NCBI GenBank assembly: GCA_944323485.1
Contig: CALUSR010000002.1
Span: 318,048 to 382,047, forward strand
DNA length: 64,000 nt
Direction of reading: 5' to 3'
Origin: Candidatus Gastranaerophilales bacterium
GTDB taxonomy: Bacteria > Cyanobacteriota > Vampirovibrionia > Gastranaerophilales > CAJFVJ01
Below, piece by piece: positions 53,187 through 61,505 of this stretch; positions within the stretch are counted from its first letter, which is position 1, and each line of letters begins with the position of its first letter. The notes under the pieces were generated by a model. It saw only the letters and a program-made list of their open reading frames with translations, did no database searches and was not told the DNA's origin. A program made the position numbers and the translations under genes.

Positions 53187-54167
53187 TTATTTAACAATAT
53201 TTATATACTCAAGTTTATTTTTATAAAATCCGCATATTTCTATCAGCGCATGCATCAAAAGCGCAGAATACTCAACCTCTTTCTTCCACTGATAATATCC
53301 GCAGCTATCAGGCAATATGGCAAGCGGATTATCTGGAAAATCTCTGCACAACTTAGGTCGTTTATCGTATATGGAGCATAAATTATCTTCCGTTATGTGA
53401 GGACAATGATAGAAATATACTCTATCAGTTTTCGACTCCATCATCGATACAAACTCGGGATAAACCTTTCTTGCTTCTTCTATGTTTTCATATGGAATAA
53501 AAATGCTCACAAAATCGCATGCAAACCTATCGCCATTTGAAGCTTTTTCTTTAAGCTGCTCAAGCGTATACTCAGAACATGCAAGACGGCAGCATGTTCC
53601 CGTATGGTTGCAGGAAAATTCATATCTGTATTTTTTTATATCTTCAAGCTTTTTGAGAATATCTTTTGATATTTCGTTCTCTATTTTTTCAAGAATAAGT
53701 TTCTGCCACATGACATAAACACAGTTCTCATCAAGAATTGCTGTCGATGAATTTGGATATCCGAGACAAAAAGCGGCACTGTCTTTGTTCTTGATACATT
53801 GCCCGTCAATAAAATACCGGCATCTGAAAAAGAAAACATCTTTCGACACCGTATTCAAAACATGCCGAACAAAAACATCATCAGCCTCTTGAGCCAGTTT
53901 ATGATTTTCAGATATATCAACATCCTCAAATTTATCAGAGCCAAAAGGAACAAAGAGCTTATCAAAAATTTTGTTTTCTCCTGAAAGCTGAGAAGGTGGA
54001 GCTTCTTTGCTCAAAATTTTGCAGCATCGTCTGCATTTCTTGCAGGAGAAATTTGTTTTCAAACTCAAAAAGAACTCTTCAAGCGACTTTGATGAACTCT
54101 TGAACAATTCACGATATAATAATATATCCTCGCCGCATTCCCTCGAAAGTTTATTTTTATTATTCAT
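53187..54167 (-). CDS. YkgJ-like cysteine-cluster protein with two tandem modules
   Basis: I take ATG 54167 (326 residues), which overlaps the upstream gene by 8 nt in ATGAATAA; the longer reading to 54212 has no ribosome site. Two modules repeat. Module 1 is C42-x2-C45-x2-C48-C49 (SCKKCRRCCK), then C116, C124, then CLGYPNSSTAILDENCVYVMW (134-154, split by one residue from the limit). Module 2 is C186...C192-C193 (CNHTGTCCRL), then C255, C264, then CRDFPDNPLAILPDSCGYYQ (274-293). The YkgJ/UPF0153 family is usually one such module and is thought to bind Zn or an Fe-S cluster. Function is unknown. It follows an 88-codon gene in an operon. Confidence 0.8.
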   Translation of the reverse strand: MNNKNKLSRECGEDILLYRELFKSSSKSLEEFFLSLKTNFSCKKCRRCCKILSKEAPPSQLSGENKIFDKLFVPFGSDKFEDVDISENHKLAQEADDVFVRHVLNTVSKDVFFFRCRYFIDGQCIKNKDSAAFCLGYPNSSTAILDENCVYVMWQKLILEKIENEISKDILKKLEDIKKYRYEFSCNHTGTCCRLACSEYTLEQLKEKASNGDRFACDFVSIFIPYENIEEARKVYPEFVSMMESKTDRVYFYHCPHITEDNLCSIYDKRPKLCRDFPDNPLAILPDSCGYYQWKKEVEYSALLMHALIEICGFYKNKLEYINIVK

Positions 54168-54426
54168 ATTTGCTTTCAGCAGAGGATAACTTGCTTGATA
54201 AAGCAGCAACAACTCTTCCTATTTCAGAACCGCCTATAGCAATTTCCAAAATAAGCGACGGATTCAAAAGGACTGTTTCGCAATATTCCATAGTATCTGT
54301 GTCAATGACATCAACTTCAACAAAATCTGCACCGACATACTTAATTTTGCAAAACTCGGCAGCCGTAGCCCAGCGCATAAATACTATTTGTCTTTCAAAT
54401 TGTTTCAGTTTATGAACCAACAACAT
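54160..54426 (-). CDS. small conserved-looking hypothetical protein
   Basis: An 88-residue unrecognised protein. A beta-rich core is suggested by AAEFCKIKYVGADFVEVDVID, then TMEYCETVLLNPSLILEIAI, followed by a short C-terminal helix (IGRVVAALSSKLSS). No signal peptide or strong membrane segment. It lies directly upstream of the YkgJ-like protein, whose ATG overlaps its stop by 8 nt, so the two are translationally coupled and may work together. Confidence 0.65.
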   Translation of the reverse strand: MLLVHKLKQFERQIVFMRWATAAEFCKIKYVGADFVEVDVIDTDTMEYCETVLLNPSLILEIAIGGSEIGRVVAALSSKLSSAESKYE

Positions 54427-54596
54427 ATCTGCCCTACATCCTCTAAACTACCTTATATATTCATGATAGCCTATTCTTCAAAAGTGTCAATGAACTTAAG
54501 ATATTCTTTATAGTTTGTAATAAAAAACTTAATTTTAGTGCCATCACAAGTTTGTGTATGTTATAAAACAGTTAAGTAGGGAAATGAGATTAGAAA

Positions 54597-55613
54597 TTGA
54601 ACAAAATTAACTCAAAATTATTATCATCAATTTTATGCTTAATATGGATGAGCAACACAGCTTCAGCCATATCATTCCCGCCTGTGCCTCTACCGGCGCC
54701 GACTTATGCAAAACAAGAAAAAAAAGTAGAACAAAAAACAATTCAGCCGCAAAATACAAATACGGTAACAAAAAAAGAAACACCTCAAGCGGCTAAGGTT
54801 CAAACAACCCAAACAACAAAACAAACTCAGAAAAAAGAATCATCACAAAATCCCTACGAAATTACTCTGACAGCAGAGGACCTGCCTGAGCAGAAAATTC
54901 AGAGCAAAAAAATAACAAAAGTCGATGACCCGCTTTTTGAAACTGATAAAGAAGCCTTATCAAAGATTTTTAATGCCCAGAAAAAACAGGATAAAGAAGA
55001 TTTGGATAAGTTATGGTATGCGACTCTTGATCGCAACAGCGCAATAAGATTTGCCGTACAAAAACTGTCCATCCCTCCAGAACAACTCAAAAGCCACTCA
55101 TCAATAATGGCTCGTTCAATCTCCACCCTCATAAGCGGAGCAGCACTTGTACCTTATATGCTCGGAGCAGGATACACAACACAAACTCTTTCTCTTGCAG
55201 GCGGTCAGCTTGCAAGCAGGCTGGTTGAAAAAAGTGCAATGCCAAAGAAGATGCCGCTTACTGATACTGAATTGATTCAACTCTCTGAACTGGTTGAAAA
55301 TCTGCAAAATCGAATAATTAAAAATTATTACGGTTACAAAAGTTCTATCAACGAACTAAAAAACTGCCGTCAAAAAATGATGGTCGAACACAGAAATTAT
55401 TCAAATGCAATTGAAAAAAATGACTCTTTCTACATTGTAGTATCATCGGCACTCTATGATGAGCAGCTTCTTGAAGAAGTAAAAATAAAACAAAAGATTA
55501 AACAATACAGACTTGAACTTGAAAGACTTGCCGGTGCAGAAGCTGTATCATCTCTTAATTTGAACGCTGTTGTCTATAACAACCAATCCGATGAAAAATC
55601 TGATGTAAAATAA
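54597..55613 (+). CDS. secreted protein, tandem paralogue 1
   Basis: The 338-residue product starts at TTG 54597 (weak ribosome site) with a signal peptide, MNKINSKLLSSILCLIWMSN then TASA. A Gln/Thr/Lys-rich disordered linker follows (to about residue 85). The core domain (about 125-320) has LDKLWYATLDRNSAIRFAVQ, a Gly/Ala-rich hydrophobic hairpin (LISGAALVPYMLGAGYTTQT), then LTDTELIQLSELVENLQNRI and long helices ending RLELERLAGAEAV. The next gene encodes the same plan. The helices before and after the small hydrophobic hairpin recall TolC-like or periplasmic coiled-coil scaffolds, but I cannot name the family. Confidence 0.72.
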   Translation: MNKINSKLLSSILCLIWMSNTASAISFPPVPLPAPTYAKQEKKVEQKTIQPQNTNTVTKKETPQAAKVQTTQTTKQTQKKESSQNPYEITLTAEDLPEQKIQSKKITKVDDPLFETDKEALSKIFNAQKKQDKEDLDKLWYATLDRNSAIRFAVQKLSIPPEQLKSHSSIMARSISTLISGAALVPYMLGAGYTTQTLSLAGGQLASRLVEKSAMPKKMPLTDTELIQLSELVENLQNRIIKNYYGYKSSINELKNCRQKMMVEHRNYSNAIEKNDSFYIVVSSALYDEQLLEEVKIKQKIKQYRLELERLAGAEAVSSLNLNAVVYNNQSDEKSDVK

Positions 55614-55642
55614 ATTAAAGATATTATATTAAGAAGAAAAAA

Positions 55643-56734
55643 ATGAAAAAACTAACTCTTATTATACTCTCCATATTTTTTTCACTCTTAACAACAAAGG
55701 CTTATGCAGTTATTGTCCCCGGAAAAAGCCCCTCTGTAGCTGACAGTAAATCAGTAAAATCAGGCAGCTACTATGACATGGACATGACAAAAATAGCACA
55801 GGAAATAGGTCTTGAACTCAAAGATGAAGAAGAAGATATGCTTAATGACCTTACTTTCTTGTGGCCTTATGCCGTTGAACACAGCGAAACAATTAAATTT
55901 GCCATATACAAACTCTCAGACCCTCAGGATAAAGACAAGGAAAAAGAAAAAGCAAAAGTAAAAAATCTCCTCAAACCTATTGCAGCCATTGCTCCGGTAG
56001 CAGCACTGGGGTCATCTTCCGCAATGTTAGGGGGGTCTGCACTTATTGGCGGCAGCTTTCTGCAAGAAGTTTTACAGGGCAGCAAAACTCCTCTCGAAAA
56101 ACATATCGAAAAAGTAACTGATACGGATCTCGTCCTTCTTGCCAAATCCGTTGAAGAACTCCAGACAAAACTTGTCATTACCTACTATGACTACATAACA
56201 GCAAAAAAAGTTCTGTTTATGACCGACGAAATCCTAAAAAACAGGCATAAACATTATGTACAGATGCAAAATTCAACGGACAAAAATCTCGTCATAGCAG
56301 ACACATTTTATCGTGATGCAATACAGAAACAAACAAAAGCCCGTGAAGACTTTCTTATCAAACGTTCTTCTCTTGAACAAATAGTCGGCAGCGAAGCAAT
56401 TGTCCTCCTCGAAGAACAGAAACAAAAACAAAAGGAAATTCAGAAAAATGACAAAACAAAAACAGAGGACAAACAAAAACAGGAGAATACTCCTCAAAAA
56501 GGAGCTGACGAAAAAGAATTAAAAGAACAAAAACAACCTAAAGAAGATAAAAAAGACAAAAAAGATGAGAAACAGGATCAACCTGCTGAAAATGATGCAA
56601 AAAGCTTGAAGTTTCAGGAAAAAGAATTCAAAAAGCTAAAAGAAAAACATAAACAATCAGAAGAAGCAAAAAAACAATCTCAAACAAAATCTCAGAACAA
56701 AACTACACAAAATCAACAGCAACAGAAGAAATAA
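55643..56734 (+). CDS. secreted protein, tandem paralogue 2
   Basis: This 363-residue paralogue of the gene 29 nt upstream starts with the signal peptide MKKLTLIILSIFFSLLTTKA-YA. The shared core reads LTFLWPYAVEHSETIKFAIY, then the Gly/Ala hairpin (AAIAPVAALGSSSAMLGGSA), then VTDTDLVLLAKSVEELQTKL and helices ending SSLEQIVGSEAIVLLEEQ, colinear with paralogue 1. It differs by a C-terminal tail of about 110 residues made almost only of Lys, Gln, Glu and Asp, which must be disordered and highly charged. The two genes probably arose by tandem duplication and form an operon. Convergent with the 56736 gene (1-nt gap). Confidence 0.75.
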   Translation: MKKLTLIILSIFFSLLTTKAYAVIVPGKSPSVADSKSVKSGSYYDMDMTKIAQEIGLELKDEEEDMLNDLTFLWPYAVEHSETIKFAIYKLSDPQDKDKEKEKAKVKNLLKPIAAIAPVAALGSSSAMLGGSALIGGSFLQEVLQGSKTPLEKHIEKVTDTDLVLLAKSVEELQTKLVITYYDYITAKKVLFMTDEILKNRHKHYVQMQNSTDKNLVIADTFYRDAIQKQTKAREDFLIKRSSLEQIVGSEAIVLLEEQKQKQKEIQKNDKTKTEDKQKQENTPQKGADEKELKEQKQPKEDKKDKKDEKQDQPAENDAKSLKFQEKEFKKLKEKHKQSEEAKKQSQTKSQNKTTQNQQQQKK

Positions 56735-56735
56735 T

Positions 56736-57827
56736 TTAACCTATAAACTTCTGGAATGTAGACCCTGTTCGTTCTCTAAGATGCCTGAGCGACGGTGCAT
56801 TTTTTGTAATCGTAATATTTGATTCTGTCTGCTGAGCCGGTATTTGTTTCGGTGTTGCAGAAAAAGAAGGCTGTTGAATAGCCTGAGCGGCTTTTTCTGC
56901 TTCTTTCGTTTTCTTTTCATTAATACTCGGTATCAAAAGACCAAGAATCGCCGGAGTGATTACAAACAAATTCAAAGCACCGGCCAGTGAATTATAGAAT
57001 TTTGTCTTGTTAACAAAAATATTATCGGCATTAGAGAAAACTTTCTTCAAAGATTCAGCACCTTTTTTCATTGCCTCGGGAGCATCTTCTTTGAATGCAC
57101 GTCCTACAACTTCAAGAATATCATCATTTGAAGAAGCAAAAATAGAACCCGTTTTCCCTGCTTCTTTATACATATTCTCCAGTACAGGAGCATCTTCTTT
57201 CAGATTTTTAAACATCTTTCCGAGGTTAGCCCCGTTATCTGTAAGCACTTTAAAGAAATCTGTAGCCGGCTTGCCTGCGGAAAGATAATCATCAATTCCT
57301 GAGTAAAGATGTTTTGCATCAAAAGCATTCAAAACTCTGTCACCTTTTTCAGGTCTTATCGTATCAAAAACATTCTTCCAAAAACCCTGAGTTTTTCTGT
57401 TTGGATTTGTTGACAAAATTAACCCTGATTTCTCCTGGCAAACCTTTGCCATCGTCTTATTCAACAAAGGAACAGAAAACAATACAGCACCTATTGAAGG
57501 AATATCTCTTCTCAAAATATCCTTCAACTCAACATTCTTAGCTCCCTGAGTTTTGGCTTTATCACGTTTTTGAGCCTGAATAATACGAGGTAAAAGAACA
57601 AATCCGTAAGTCGTCGTAAACAATATCGGGAAAGACATATTCAAACTGTCAAATTGGATAACATCCAAAAACTTTTTGCCTGAAGAGCTCTTTGAAAATT
57701 TATCAACAGCATCACCGGCTTTGGAAATAATAGTTGAGGCACTTCCGAATGTTTGTGCTTGAGCTTTTTTTGTTCCCAAACGTCCGTTCTTTTTCATTCC
57801 GTCAAAAGAAACTCTATTTACCTGCAT
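56736..57827 (-). CDS. membrane protein with N-terminal F-x-G motif, unknown function
   Basis: The family is unrecognised (363 residues). The start MQVNRVSFDGMKKNG carries the short F-x-G motif also seen at 32545 and 57814. Hydrophobic segments lie near 70-88 (MSFPILFTTTYGFVLLPRI), 110-128 (DIPSIGAVLFSVPLLNKTM) and 283-303 (AGALNLFVITPAILGLLIPSI). The middle is charged and helical, and the C-terminus is a polar Gln/Thr-rich tail. It begins inside the last codons of the upstream gene (overlap 57814-57827) with AAGGAG positioned within that gene, so the two are translationally coupled. Confidence 0.76.
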   Translation of the reverse strand: MQVNRVSFDGMKKNGRLGTKKAQAQTFGSASTIISKAGDAVDKFSKSSSGKKFLDVIQFDSLNMSFPILFTTTYGFVLLPRIIQAQKRDKAKTQGAKNVELKDILRRDIPSIGAVLFSVPLLNKTMAKVCQEKSGLILSTNPNRKTQGFWKNVFDTIRPEKGDRVLNAFDAKHLYSGIDDYLSAGKPATDFFKVLTDNGANLGKMFKNLKEDAPVLENMYKEAGKTGSIFASSNDDILEVVGRAFKEDAPEAMKKGAESLKKVFSNADNIFVNKTKFYNSLAGALNLFVITPAILGLLIPSINEKKTKEAEKAAQAIQQPSFSATPKQIPAQQTESNITITKNAPSLRHLRERTGSTFQKFIG

Positions 57828-58869
57828 TTTGAGCTCCTTTCTCCGTTGCGGTTTGTTGTTGAGTATTATTTGTATTTTTAATCAGCCCTTCTGACCCCGG
57901 ATAAGTCTTGCTTCTTGAATAAATTTTCGGTATCACAGTCATAAATGAGAAAATAGAAGCTATCGCTACCAAAGAAGAAGCAAACTTGGCTCCTTTCACT
58001 TTCTTCACGGTTTTTTCTGCCACATCACCAAAAGAAGACTTTGTGACAGATTTTTGAACTCTGTCAAACACCGATGCGGATTTATCAACAACATCATTTG
58101 CAAAAGTAACAGCCTGTTTTGCAAATGCCTGAGAATCTTTTGATAAAAGCTCTGCCCCTGATTTAACCGTAATAATCGAAGGATTTATTGCCGAGGCAGC
58201 ATCTTTCTTGTTTGCAACCGCAAATGCATCGGCTATTTTTTCATAAAGACCTGAAACAGCTGCCTTATACTCTTTTTTGGTAGCATAATCGGTTTTCTTT
58301 AACTCAGAAATTTTCATCATTGAATCCGTAACTGATGCAATCGTCTTTTCATCGTCAGTAACAGACTTGGCAACATTCTCAAAAAATCCTCTCTTCAAAC
58401 CTGCCTTATCTGAAACATTCTCAACATCAACATCTTTCAAATTATTTTTGAATGAATTCAACAAATTAAAATCAACAGAAGTAGAGGGTCCCCACTTTTT
58501 CTTTGTTCCATAAAAAATAGCGGCAGGAATCAAGAACATGCTCGGTCCTGTTATATACTCTCTGAGCGCTTCTTCAAGTGCAGCCTTATAATTCAGCCCG
58601 CCGATTTCTTCTTTATTTCGGAAGAGCCCTTTGACCGTTCTTGGAACATTTGTCCCCAAATTATCGGTAATCGTAAACGAAGCAAACAATCCGCCTCTGT
58701 CTATGGCACCCATCAAATTAACGAGGAAAGATGACGCAGCCCCCAATGATGCCGCACCTGCCGCAACATTAGAAGCAGATACACCCCTGAATGACGGTGC
58801 GCTCTGTTTCTGCTGATTGCGCTTTCTATAAACACTTACACTGGTATTATTTATACTGTTTACTTTCAT
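57814..58869 (-). CDS. membrane protein with N-terminal F-x-G motif, unknown function
   Basis: This 351-residue unrecognised protein is first in a two-gene operon. The polar N-terminus reads MKVNSINNTSVSVYRKRNQQ and then SAPSFRGVSASN, with the F-x-G motif near residue 28. Hydrophobic segments follow at about 33-50 (VAAGAASLGAASSFLVNLMG), 112-126 (SMFLIPAAIFYG) and 302-318 (FASSLVAIASIFSFMTVIP). The middle is helical and Lys/Asp-rich. No catalytic motif is visible. The upstream region to murC (about 290 nt) holds its promoter on the minus strand. Confidence 0.76.
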   Translation of the reverse strand: MKVNSINNTSVSVYRKRNQQKQSAPSFRGVSASNVAAGAASLGAASSFLVNLMGAIDRGGLFASFTITDNLGTNVPRTVKGLFRNKEEIGGLNYKAALEEALREYITGPSMFLIPAAIFYGTKKKWGPSTSVDFNLLNSFKNNLKDVDVENVSDKAGLKRGFFENVAKSVTDDEKTIASVTDSMMKISELKKTDYATKKEYKAAVSGLYEKIADAFAVANKKDAASAINPSIITVKSGAELLSKDSQAFAKQAVTFANDVVDKSASVFDRVQKSVTKSSFGDVAEKTVKKVKGAKFASSLVAIASIFSFMTVIPKIYSRSKTYPGSEGLIKNTNNTQQQTATEKGAQNAGK

Positions 58870-59163
58870 CTATCTACCGACTAACCTGTTTGTTTCAGAC
58901 CTTCTTCTACTCTCACAACAACCGTGAATAAAATAAATTGCCTGTTTTTCCACAAAATTTAATAATTTTTAAAAGTGTAAGGGGTACAATTATTATTGTA
59001 TCAAAAAGAGTATTAAATTCAATATTATTTGCTAAGTCTGTAATATTTAATAACACTTCCGAAAAACTCACAAAACAACGTATTTTTTCAACAAAAAATA
59101 TCGCTTGAAATAAGTTTTTACGATATGATTAAATGGGTAAAGTTTTTTCAAAGAGGATTTTCC
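58870..59163. other. 294-nt divergent intergenic region
   Basis: It separates the minus-strand membrane-protein operon from murC and should hold both promoters. A small inverted repeat TACAAT-TATT-ATTGTA sits near 58985-59000. TTGAAA at 59105-59110 could be a -35 for murC, but no well-spaced -10 follows. No RNA gene or open frame is seen. Confidence 0.5.
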
Positions 59164-60603
59164 ATGCCGACACTAAAATCAGAACTAGATATGAACAAAA
59201 AACTTGATGAAGTTATTAACAAAAACTCAAAGCTGCACTTCATAGCAATTGGTGGCATAGGGGTCAGCGCTGTTGCAAAAATTTTCCTGCAGGCAGGATA
59301 TCATGTTTCAGGAAGTGACATAAAAGAAAATAAAAATACCGTCATGCTCAAAGAACTTGGTGCTGAAATTTTTATCGGGCATAAACCGCAAAATGTTCAA
59401 TCAACGGATATAATCATTGCAAGCTCGGCGATACATCCAGATAATCCTGAAATTATCGAAGCAAAAAAATTGAACATCCCAATATTCCACCGTTCTCAGG
59501 CTCTTGCTTATCTTATGAGCAAAAAAACTTCTATCGGCGCATCAGGTACTCATGGAAAAACAACTACAAGCGGAATGGCTGCATTTGTTCTGAACAGTTT
59601 GAAAGAGGGAACCTCTTTTGCAATAGGCGGAATTATCCCCGAGCTCAAAACAAATGCTAAATACGGACATGGAGAATTTTTCGTATCAGAATTGGATGAA
59701 AGCGACGGTACAATTCTTATGTACTCTCCTGATGTGACAATTGTCACAAATCTGGAGTTAGACCATGTCGACTTCTACACAAGAGGATTTGAGCAATTGC
59801 TTGAAACTTTTGAAAAATTTTCATCAAATCTGAAACAAAACAGCAAACTTGTTATAAACGCTGATAGCGAAGGAAACCGTAAATTACTCGACAGAATAGA
59901 CAAAAACAGAGTAATCATCTATACAACAAAAGAAAATAAACTAAACGGGTATGAAAAAATCTACTCTGCACAAAATATCAAACTCAATGGCTTCTCTTCA
60001 TCAAGTGAAATATATCTGAACAATAATCTAATCGGAAAGCTCAATTTGAATGTTCCCGGCGAACACAATATTGCAAATGCACTTGGGGTAATTGCTTCCC
60101 TGATGGAAAAAAATATAAAATTCGAAGACATAACATCAAACATCATTCACTTCTCAGGCATGGGCAGAAGATTTGAAATAATAGGCGACTACAACGGAGC
60201 AAAAATTATTGACGACTATGCTCATCACCCGACTGAAATTAAAGCCACAATAAAAAGTGCTCAAAGCGTTTTAATAAGCCAAGGAAACGGACGACTGGTA
60301 GTAATTTTCCAACCTCATAGGTATTCTCGCTTTGAAGGATTATGGAATGAATTTCTGAAAGCTTTTGACGGTGTCGACAAATTATGTATATGTGATGTTT
60401 ATGCTGCAGGAGAAGAGCCATCTTCAAAACATACTCCGGAAGAATTTGCAAAACAAATAAAAAACGTACCCACTACTCATCTCAGCGGTAAAATAAACGA
60501 CCTCACTGAAGATGTAAAAAAAATGATACAACCGCAAGATATTGTGATTACAATGGGCGCAGGCGACATAACAAACTTAGGAAGGAATATCTGCCAAAAA
60601 TGA
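59164..60603 (+). CDS. murC: UDP-N-acetylmuramate-L-alanine ligase
   Basis: I choose ATG 59164, with GAGG 7 nt upstream, over ATG 59125. The 479-residue Mur ligase has the N-terminal nucleotide-sugar domain (LHFIAIGGIGVSAVAKIFL), the central ATPase with P-loop GASGTHGKTTTSG, and SELDESDGTI and NLELDHVDFY for metal and substrate. The C-terminal domain starts at IIDDYAHHPTEIKATI. MurC adds L-Ala to UDP-MurNAc in peptidoglycan synthesis. It leads murC-murB-ddl-ftsQ, a compact division/cell wall segment. The stop overlaps the murB start by 4 nt (ATGA). Confidence 0.95.
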   Translation: MPTLKSELDMNKKLDEVINKNSKLHFIAIGGIGVSAVAKIFLQAGYHVSGSDIKENKNTVMLKELGAEIFIGHKPQNVQSTDIIIASSAIHPDNPEIIEAKKLNIPIFHRSQALAYLMSKKTSIGASGTHGKTTTSGMAAFVLNSLKEGTSFAIGGIIPELKTNAKYGHGEFFVSELDESDGTILMYSPDVTIVTNLELDHVDFYTRGFEQLLETFEKFSSNLKQNSKLVINADSEGNRKLLDRIDKNRVIIYTTKENKLNGYEKIYSAQNIKLNGFSSSSEIYLNNNLIGKLNLNVPGEHNIANALGVIASLMEKNIKFEDITSNIIHFSGMGRRFEIIGDYNGAKIIDDYAHHPTEIKATIKSAQSVLISQGNGRLVVIFQPHRYSRFEGLWNEFLKAFDGVDKLCICDVYAAGEEPSSKHTPEEFAKQIKNVPTTHLSGKINDLTEDVKKMIQPQDIVITMGAGDITNLGRNICQK

Positions 60604-61505
60604 AAAAATACGAAAACTACGACCTGAAAAACAACACAACATCAAAAATATCTTCCGTCGCCAAAGTTGTATATATACCTGAATCAAAAGAAGAATTTGT
60701 TGACCTGCTCAAAACATTTGACTCAATGCCAGTGATAATCGGCGGAGGCTCAAATGTGCTGCTATCTTCTCATGGAGTAGATACACCCGTTATACTCACA
60801 ACAAATTTAAGAGACATAACAATCAACAACAACACCATAAAAGCTCAATGCGGGGTCAAAACCGGAGTTCTCTCAAAAACAGCAGCAGACAATAATCTAT
60901 CAGGCATGGAGTTCCTTTTTGTAATCCCTGCTACAGTCGGCGGAGTCGTAAAAATGAATTCATCAGCGCACTCTCAGAGCATAAAAGACATTATCATCAG
61001 CGCTGAAGTTTTTGATATAGGGCAAAAAAAAGTGTTAACTCTCTCAAATGACGAACTTGAGTTGTCTTATCGCACATCAATTCTGCAAAAAAAACCGTTA
61101 GTACTTCTGGAAGCTGTTTTCAATCTTGAAAAACAGAATAGAGAATTGATAGATAAAAGAATGCAGGAAAACCTCGACTACAGAAAAGAAAAACAACCTG
61201 CTCTCACAGAACCGAATTTTGGCAGTACATTCAGAAACCCTCAAGGAGCTGCCGTCGGAAAAATGATAGAAGAATTGGGACTCAAGGGAACTGTTGAAGG
61301 AGGAGCAAAAATTTCTGAAATTCACGGGAATTTTATTGTGAATTATTCAAAACAGGCAACCTCAACAGACGTGCTCAGGTTGATGTTTAAGATGTATAAT
61401 GCGGTTAAGCAAAAATTCGGATACGAAATAAAAACAGAAGTTATTTTCATAGGAAACATGACAGAGGAAGAAAAAAAGATATGGACACTGATAAAAAGCC
61501 ATTAA
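60600..61505 (+). CDS. murB: UDP-N-acetylenolpyruvoylglucosamine reductase
   Basis: This 301-residue type II MurB has the FAD-binding strand PVIIGGGSNVLLS, then GMEFLFVIPATVGGVVKMNS (FAD contact), YRTSIL, and the active-site Ser in the LTEPNFGSTFRNP segment with the proton donor, and a late IHGNFIVN. It reduces the enolpyruvyl group of UDP-GlcNAc-enolpyruvate to UDP-MurNAc. PATVGG replaces the more common PGTVGG, a mild change. The start overlaps murC by 4 nt, and ddl begins 25 nt before its stop. Confidence 0.94.
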   Translation: MKKYENYDLKNNTTSKISSVAKVVYIPESKEEFVDLLKTFDSMPVIIGGGSNVLLSSHGVDTPVILTTNLRDITINNNTIKAQCGVKTGVLSKTAADNNLSGMEFLFVIPATVGGVVKMNSSAHSQSIKDIIISAEVFDIGQKKVLTLSNDELELSYRTSILQKKPLVLLEAVFNLEKQNRELIDKRMQENLDYRKEKQPALTEPNFGSTFRNPQGAAVGKMIEELGLKGTVEGGAKISEIHGNFIVNYSKQATSTDVLRLMFKMYNAVKQKFGYEIKTEVIFIGNMTEEEKKIWTLIKSH

